Source: Alistipes sp. (GTDB lineage Bacteria; Bacteroidota; Bacteroidia; Bacteroidales; Rikenellaceae). Taken from it: a stretch of 9,542 nucleotides of DNA. The stretch is taken from the NCBI GenBank assembly GCA_031285485.1, contig JAITWC010000076.1, positions 1 to 9,542 of the forward strand, written 5' to 3'. Within the stretch, counting starts at the first letter, position 1. The number at the start of each line of letters is the position of its first letter. Below, one piece after another: positions 4,426 to 9,542 of this stretch. The translations under genes were made by a program, and so were the position numbers. The notes below the pieces were generated by a model, which worked only from the letters and a program-made list of their open reading frames with translations, made no database searches and was not told where the DNA came from.

Positions 4426-6570
4426 TTAATAGCCCGGATTCTGATCTTCCGGACGTTTCGGGTCGATCGCATCGAGGTGGGACTGCGGGATCGGACGAAA
4501 ACGGTGGTGGGGCTGCACGTTACCCGAAGCCAGGTAGTTGTGCGATCTGACACGGTTGACGAAGAAGTCGGCGCCGTTGCGAACCAGACGCGACCAGCGG
4601 TTGGCCTCGCCGTAGCATTCGCGGCCCTGTTCGTCGAGGAAGAAGTCGAGTAGTTCGGCCTCGCTCATCGAACTGAGGAAATCTGCCGAGATTCTCATGT
4701 CTTCCTGAGTCGACTTGGTGAGGTCGGCCCTCGAACCACCGTCGAACATGAAGAAGTGGTTGTATTTGCTTTCGCCCTCTTTCCACGCGGCGCGGTCGCG
4801 AACGACGTTGATAGCGGCAGCGGCTTCGGAGAACTGACCGTTCAGCGCGTAAGCTTCACCCAGAACGATGTAGAGCTCGGCCAGACGATAGAGCATAAGG
4901 TCGCGGAAACCGGCCTGCGCATCGGAAGTGGGACGGCGGCTGTCGAGGTGTTTTGCCAGCGAGGGGAACATGTTGGTGATCGCGTCGCGTTCGTTGACCT
5001 GCTGAGCGGTGGGAACGGGAATCGACTGCATCGGCAGATACCAGTAGGAGCGCTCGGCACGGGCCAGTGCCAGTTTTTCGGCCGGAGTACCGTTCGGGAA
5101 ACGGGTATTCAGGTTTTCAAGCGAGACCACTATGGCGGTGTCGCCGCGCTGGTAGCGAAGAGCACCTTCCTGCTTACCGATCGAGGCGGGATTGAACGAA
5201 CCGGCACCGTTGGAGAGGGCTCTCCAGCGAACGGTGGGCTGTTCCTGAGCTGCCGTACCGATGTTGTCGTTGGCATAATAAACCCAGTTCAAACCTTTGT
5301 AGAGGCGTGCATCCTGCAATTTACCCGGTTTGCCGTTGGTGTAAGCCTGACGGCCGAAGAGACCTTCGTCGGAGTAGAAATAGGGCGACGGAGCGAAACG
5401 GCGCCATGCACGGCCGGTGATGATGTCTCGGTAGACACCGTGGCTGCCGGCAACGGGTTGGCCGGTGGTAGTATCCTCTACCCATCCCCAGATGTTGTTC
5501 GATCCGTCGGCATTGCCACCCACGGTGATCGTGGTGACGCCTTCCGACCACATGGTACCCTGGAGGTGCATCCAGTTGCCGCCGTCGTGTACGCTGGTAA
5601 GGTCGTTAACGTTGTTGAAGAACGGACTGTTGTAGTACATGGCGGCGAAGATCAACTCGGAACCGCGGTAGTTGTCCAGACTGGTGTTACCGGTTTTCGG
5701 GTTCCATCTCCACAGGTCGGCGTAGTCGGCGGCTAAAGAGTGGTTGGAACCGCTGCCCGCGCCCGCACCGAAGTTACAAACCTGCTCGGCGTAGAAGATT
5801 GTCTTTGCAAGGTCGTCGGACTGGGCGCCGCGGTCTTCGTTCATCGCCGAGTTACTCTGGCCCTGACCGGCCCAGCGCTGGCTGTAACGGTACATGTGCA
5901 TGTGGGCCAACAGGAATCCGGCTGCACCCTTGCTCGCGCGACCATAGTCGCCCGTCACCTGACCGGCAGCGTTGGCCCACGGAAGATCGTTCCACGCCTC
6001 GGTGGTGTCGCCGATAGCCTTAGCAAGCACATCCTTCTGAGTTGAGAGCACCAGGTCGAGTTTGGGTTCGGTCACCGGTTCGAGCATCAGCACGGCTTTG
6101 CCGAAGTGCTGCACAAGGAAGAAGAAGTAGTAGGAGCGCAGGAATTTCAGCTCGGCAACACGGACTTTTTTAATGTCGTCCGCGATCGGACTTTTCGGAA
6201 TCGAGACCAACCCCTGGTTGATGGTGGCAATGGCCTCGTAGAAACCGTTCCAGGGGATGTCGCCCGAACTGGGGTTCATCTGAGCCTGATAGTAACCGAA
6301 CGAGGGAAGGCTGCCGCCTTCGGCGCCACCGGTGTAGATGTCGGTACCAATCTGCTCCCACGTCACGATCCCGGTTACGTTGCCCGAGGTGGCGAAGCTG
6401 CGCAGCCCGTTGTAGGAGGCAGCGACAAGACTTTCGGCTCCCGCCGCCGTATCGTAATACTTGTAGTCTGCCCTATAACCTTTCTCGTCGAGAAAGTCGG
6501 CACAGGAGGCAAACGACAGCAACGCCGCGCCCGCCAGCACAAATCCTATGTTTTTCATTTTTTTCATCAT
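4426..6570 (-). CDS. SusD/RagB-family nutrient-binding outer-membrane lipoprotein
   Basis: SusD-family proteins are surface lipoproteins that form the lid of a SusC transporter and capture its substrate, usually a glycan. This 714-residue protein has a lysine-rich start, a hydrophobic stretch (7-21) and a lipobox ending LSFASC, so Cys23 should be lipidated. Family landmarks follow in order: GRASKGAAGFLLAHMHMY (210-227), the helical-repeat stretch LAELYIVLGEAYALNGQFSE (563-582), DEQGRECYGEANRWSRLVR (646-664), and an ending with RPIPQSHLDAI (692-702) and QNPGY, typical of the family. It is longer than the usual 500-600 residues, with much aromatic-rich sequence at about 230-560, where the ligand face lies. 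The start could instead be Met5 (6558), which gives the more usual signal-peptide opening. It follows susC by 21 bp with no clear ribosome binding site. The substrate cannot be inferred here. Confidence 0.97.
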   Translation of the reverse strand: MMKKMKNIGFVLAGAALLSFASCADFLDEKGYRADYKYYDTAAGAESLVAASYNGLRSFATSGNVTGIVTWEQIGTDIYTGGAEGGSLPSFGYYQAQMNPSSGDIPWNGFYEAIATINQGLVSIPKSPIADDIKKVRVAELKFLRSYYFFFLVQHFGKAVLMLEPVTEPKLDLVLSTQKDVLAKAIGDTTEAWNDLPWANAAGQVTGDYGRASKGAAGFLLAHMHMYRYSQRWAGQGQSNSAMNEDRGAQSDDLAKTIFYAEQVCNFGAGAGSGSNHSLAADYADLWRWNPKTGNTSLDNYRGSELIFAAMYYNSPFFNNVNDLTSVHDGGNWMHLQGTMWSEGVTTITVGGNADGSNNIWGWVEDTTTGQPVAGSHGVYRDIITGRAWRRFAPSPYFYSDEGLFGRQAYTNGKPGKLQDARLYKGLNWVYYANDNIGTAAQEQPTVRWRALSNGAGSFNPASIGKQEGALRYQRGDTAIVVSLENLNTRFPNGTPAEKLALARAERSYWYLPMQSIPVPTAQQVNERDAITNMFPSLAKHLDSRRPTSDAQAGFRDLMLYRLAELYIVLGEAYALNGQFSEAAAAINVVRDRAAWKEGESKYNHFFMFDGGSRADLTKSTQEDMRISADFLSSMSEAELLDFFLDEQGRECYGEANRWSRLVRNGADFFVNRVRSHNYLASGNVQPHHRFRPIPQSHLDAIDPKRPEDQNPGY

Positions 6571-6591
6571 TCTGAATTTTAGCCGTTACTC

Positions 6592-9542
6592 TTAGAATTG
6601 CAGTTGAACACCCAACTGGTAAGTGCGGATGGTGTCGGGGTCGTTGTAGCTGTTGCCGTTATCGTAGAAGTTACCGCTGCCAGGCATGTTGGCCGCACCT
6701 TCCGGATCTTTGAACGGATATGAGGTGATTGGCGAGAACGGATTGCGGAACTTGGCGTAGAAGCGCAGATTGGAGATACCGAAACGATTGAGCAGAGTGT
6801 TGGGCAGAGTGTAACCCAGCGTTATGTCGTCGATCTTCAGGTAGTCACCCTTAAAGTAGCGGTAGCCATTTGCGAAAGGATGTTCAGCCTGCGACTGAAG
6901 CGGCTTGATGTATACCGAGTTGGTGTCGCGCGGAGTCCAGTATTTGCCATAGGTGCCGTTGTAGCGGCCGGCCATGTTGATGCCTGGATCTTGGAATACG
7001 GTGAAACCGGTGGCCCAGTATGCGAACACGAACAGATCGAGCGAACCGCCGTTGGCAAAAGAGTAGCTGAACGTGTTGGAGAGACTGCCGGTGAAGCGGG
7101 GCATCTTCTGACCGCGGATCACGCGGTCGTCCTGTTGGTTGATGCGGTAGTCGCCGTTCTGGTCGACGATGCGGTAGGTACCGGGCTGGTAAGTGGCTCT
7201 CGCACCCGGGTCTTTTTCGAGGAACTTGGCCATTTCGTCCATATCGGCTTTGGTGTAGTTCCACAGGGTGGAGTAGCCTTCATAGTCGTAGTAGGTGTGG
7301 ATGGCGTGGCCCACGAACCAGCGGTTGCCGAGGTCGTTTGTCATTCCGGAGTAGAGTTTCACGATCTCCTCTTTGTTGTAGGCCAGCGTGAGGTCGGTGC
7401 TCCAGGTGAAACGGTCGTTGCGAATGTTAACCGAGTTGATGGAGAGTTCGATCCCCTGGTTCTGTGTTTCGCCGATGTTCTGATTGATGCTACCGAAACC
7501 TATTGCCCTCGGTAGCGAGCGGTTCATGAGCAGGTCGGTAGTGTGAACCCGGTAGAGGTCGAGAGTACCTCTGAGGCGGCCTCTCCACAGCCCGAAGTCG
7601 ATACCGAGGCTGAGTGTTGCCGAACGTTCCCAGCCCAAATTGGGGTTGGAGAGCGAGCTGGGACGATAGCCATTGGCGCCGACCGTACCCCAGTTGTAGC
7701 GGGCGTTGGTGATGCTGCCGACCGTGGTGTAGGGACTGATGGACTGCTGGCCCGAGATACCGTAACCAAGACGCAGCTTGAGATCGGACAGTGCACCGGC
7801 GCTCTGCATGAACGGTTCATCGATGACGCGCCATGCGAAAGCGGCCGACGGGAAACCCGACCATTTGTGACCTTGGGCCAACACCGACGCGCCGTCGTAG
7901 CGGTAGGTGAGGTCGAGCAGGTATTTACCCTTGAGGCCGTAGTGGGCGCGGGCGAAGTAGGAGAGCAGCGTGCGCTGTGTGTAGTCGGTGGTGACGGACT
8001 TCGTACCCACGGCGTTCTGGAGTTGGTTCCACTGCTGGTCTTCGATCGGAAGATTCAGCGCTCCGCCCCTCAGACGTTCGTAAACTTCTTTGAAGGCGTC
8101 CTGAGCGATCATGACCGAGAAGTCGTGGTCACCGATCTTGTCGGCATAGGTCAACGTCTGGGTGAAGTTCCAGTCGCGGTTCATGTCGGCGTAGGAGTAG
8201 GCCTCCGACAGACCGAACTGCTTCGAGGAGGATGCCGAGGCAAAGAAACGCTGCTCCTGACTCAGACGCATGGTCGTGCCGAAACTCGCGTAGTAGGTGA
8301 GCTTGGGCATCAGCTTGATGGTGGTGTAAAGTGTGGTGGCGAAACGGTTGTTCTTGTTGATGCCGTCGATACCGTCGAGGTCGAGCCACGGGTTGTACCA
8401 GAGCGGTTCGCCGCCGGGGGTGGGGATGATGCCGTTGGCAATGTCGCCTGGTTTGGTGGTGTCGTAGCTGCCGTCGGCGTTCTTGGGCGAGTAGAACGGG
8501 CTGGCCAGAGGGCTGAACTGTCCGCCCACTCCGAAGTCGTCCCACCACTCCATGTAGGAGAAGTTGGCGCGTGCGCCCACGGTGATGGCTTTGTTGACCA
8601 CCTGTTCGAGGTTCATGTTGACCGTGTAGCGCTTGCGGTAAGAATCCATCTGGCGAACCTGGTTGTCCATGAAGTTACCGGAGATGGCCACCTGTGTTTT
8701 TTCGTTACCGCCGCGTATGTTGACGTTGTGTGAGTGCGAGAACCAGGTTTTGCGCCAGCGCGATGTCTGCCAGTCGTAGCTGCGCACTTTGTCGGCGTTG
8801 TAGACGTTGCCGGCCCATCCTTCGCGCACCGAGTTGGCGATGTATCCCGAACCGTCCTTGGTGACGTCGGTCAGCGCAAGGTCCTGCACCATGTCGGGAG
8901 TCTCCGACCGATAGTTGGAGGCGGGATTGATCGAGTAGCCGCCCTGCCCGTCGTAGATGTACTGACGGCCCGATTCGCGTATGAATTCGAGATACTGACC
9001 GCCATCCATCAGTGGACGCCAGCTGTTCATCTCCTCGATATTGACGTAGGCGTCGTAGGTGACGGTGACGCGATCTTTGGTACCCTGCTTGGTGGAGACG
9101 AGGATAACCCCGTTCGCCCCCCTCGAACCGTAGATGGCGGTCGCCGAGGCATCCTTGAGGATCTCGATCGACTCGACGTCGTTGGGGTTGACCAGGTCGA
9201 GACCGCCGACCTGCGGAACACCGTCGATCACGAACAGCGGGTCGTTGTTCGCTCTGATCGAGCGGTTACCGCGGATACGGATCTGGGGGTTCATGCCGGT
9301 ACCGGTCACCACGACCCCCGCGGCTTTACCGCGCAGGGCTTCCTGTATGCTGGTGGGGGCGGTGACCATCAGGTCTTCGGCTTTCACCTGGGTGACGGCG
9401 CCGGTGAGGTCGCGCTTGGTGGTGGTGCCGTACCCGATCACGACGACGTCGTCGATCTGTTCGGCGGACTCGACGAGGGTGATGTCGATGCTTGTACGGC
9501 CCTCGACGGCCACCGACTGGCTCTGGAATCCGAGGAAGGACA
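6592..9542 (-). CDS. SusC/RagA-family TonB-dependent outer-membrane transporter (partial, N-terminus missing)
   Basis: This is the beta-barrel partner of the SusD-like lipoprotein. It imports bound oligomers into the periplasm using energy passed on by TonB-ExbBD. The frame stays open to the right edge: nine more codons (SFLGFQSQS) precede the GTG at 9513, which is an internal valine and not the start. About 983 codons including the stop are visible. The signal peptide and most of the carboxypeptidase-like N-terminal domain lie outside. Counting from the edge, the end of that domain is at 1-25, the TonB-box-like IDDVVVIGYGT at about 29-39, and the plug domain at about 40-155 with IRIRGNRSI, DPLFVIDGVP, SIEILKDASATAIYGSRGANGVI. 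The rest is a Tyr/Trp-rich barrel ending YQLGVQLQF, with the terminal Phe typical of outer-membrane barrels. It is the first gene of the visible susC-susD unit, and its promoter lies beyond the window. Confidence 0.97.
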   Translation of the reverse strand, partial: SFLGFQSQSVAVEGRTSIDITLVESAEQIDDVVVIGYGTTTKRDLTGAVTQVKAEDLMVTAPTSIQEALRGKAAGVVVTGTGMNPQIRIRGNRSIRANNDPLFVIDGVPQVGGLDLVNPNDVESIEILKDASATAIYGSRGANGVILVSTKQGTKDRVTVTYDAYVNIEEMNSWRPLMDGGQYLEFIRESGRQYIYDGQGGYSINPASNYRSETPDMVQDLALTDVTKDGSGYIANSVREGWAGNVYNADKVRSYDWQTSRWRKTWFSHSHNVNIRGGNEKTQVAISGNFMDNQVRQMDSYRKRYTVNMNLEQVVNKAITVGARANFSYMEWWDDFGVGGQFSPLASPFYSPKNADGSYDTTKPGDIANGIIPTPGGEPLWYNPWLDLDGIDGINKNNRFATTLYTTIKLMPKLTYYASFGTTMRLSQEQRFFASASSSKQFGLSEAYSYADMNRDWNFTQTLTYADKIGDHDFSVMIAQDAFKEVYERLRGGALNLPIEDQQWNQLQNAVGTKSVTTDYTQRTLLSYFARAHYGLKGKYLLDLTYRYDGASVLAQGHKWSGFPSAAFAWRVIDEPFMQSAGALSDLKLRLGYGISGQQSISPYTTVGSITNARYNWGTVGANGYRPSSLSNPNLGWERSATLSLGIDFGLWRGRLRGTLDLYRVHTTDLLMNRSLPRAIGFGSINQNIGETQNQGIELSINSVNIRNDRFTWSTDLTLAYNKEEIVKLYSGMTNDLGNRWFVGHAIHTYYDYEGYSTLWNYTKADMDEMAKFLEKDPGARATYQPGTYRIVDQNGDYRINQQDDRVIRGQKMPRFTGSLSNTFSYSFANGGSLDLFVFAYWATGFTVFQDPGINMAGRYNGTYGKYWTPRDTNSVYIKPLQSQAEHPFANGYRYFKGDYLKIDDITLGYTLPNTLLNRFGISNLRFYAKFRNPFSPITSYPFKDPEGAANMPGSGNFYDNGNSYNDPDTIRTYQLGVQLQF

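Noticed and set aside
4756..8733. Long plus-strand frames opposite susD and susC (such as 4756-5736, 6880-7515, 7543-8733)
   Set aside because: They are shadows of clear SusD and SusC genes, with compositions typical of antisense reading and no recognisable motifs.

Overview
The window reads as a chromosomal segment of a member of the phylum Bacteroidota, order Bacteroidales. The evidence is the SusC/SusD pair, a SecA longer than usual with the insertions seen in this phylum, promoters of the TAnnTTTG type, and genes without clear Shine-Dalgarno sites. The coding DNA is fairly GC-rich and the gaps are AT-rich, which would fit an Alistipes/Rikenellaceae-like organism, but that genus-level guess is inference only.

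Layout from left to right. (1) 1-119: the left end of an insertion sequence (IS), read on the minus strand and cut by the window edge. It has a TGGAGTTCC terminus and the first 19 codons of an IS3/OrfA-like transposase. (2) 120-541: a 422-bp stretch with no credible protein gene but plenty of structure: a good plus-strand Bacteroidetes-type promoter (134-164), a possible small RNA ending at an intrinsic terminator (340-370), a second multi-hairpin segment (383-468), and the two-way terminator that ends secA (476-524). (3) 542-3892, minus strand: complete secA. (4) 3893-4042: the secA promoter region. (5) 4043-4294: a 252-bp degenerate IS remnant with related inverted termini, holding a 36-codon stub of the same transposase start, two copies of a 20-bp palindromic repeat, and a 64-bp segment bounded by perfect 13-bp inverted repeats. 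(6) 4299-4360: a strong terminator. (7) 4426-6570 and 6592-9542, minus strand: a SusD-family lipoprotein and a SusC/RagA-family TonB-dependent outer-membrane transporter, 21 bp apart, with susC running off the right edge.

The susC-susD genes form one transcription unit read right to left and closed by the terminator at 4299-4360. Their products should form the lidded outer-membrane complex that imports a glycan or other oligomer. No enzyme, sensor or regulator that would reveal the substrate lies in the window. secA is a separate housekeeping unit, also read right to left, with its own promoter and terminator.

I find no clearly new multi-gene system. The least explained material is the non-coding DNA on either side of secA: the small-RNA candidate and the structured segment downstream, and the IS-derived palindromic cassette upstream. 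The secA block lies between two related IS ends that point away from it.
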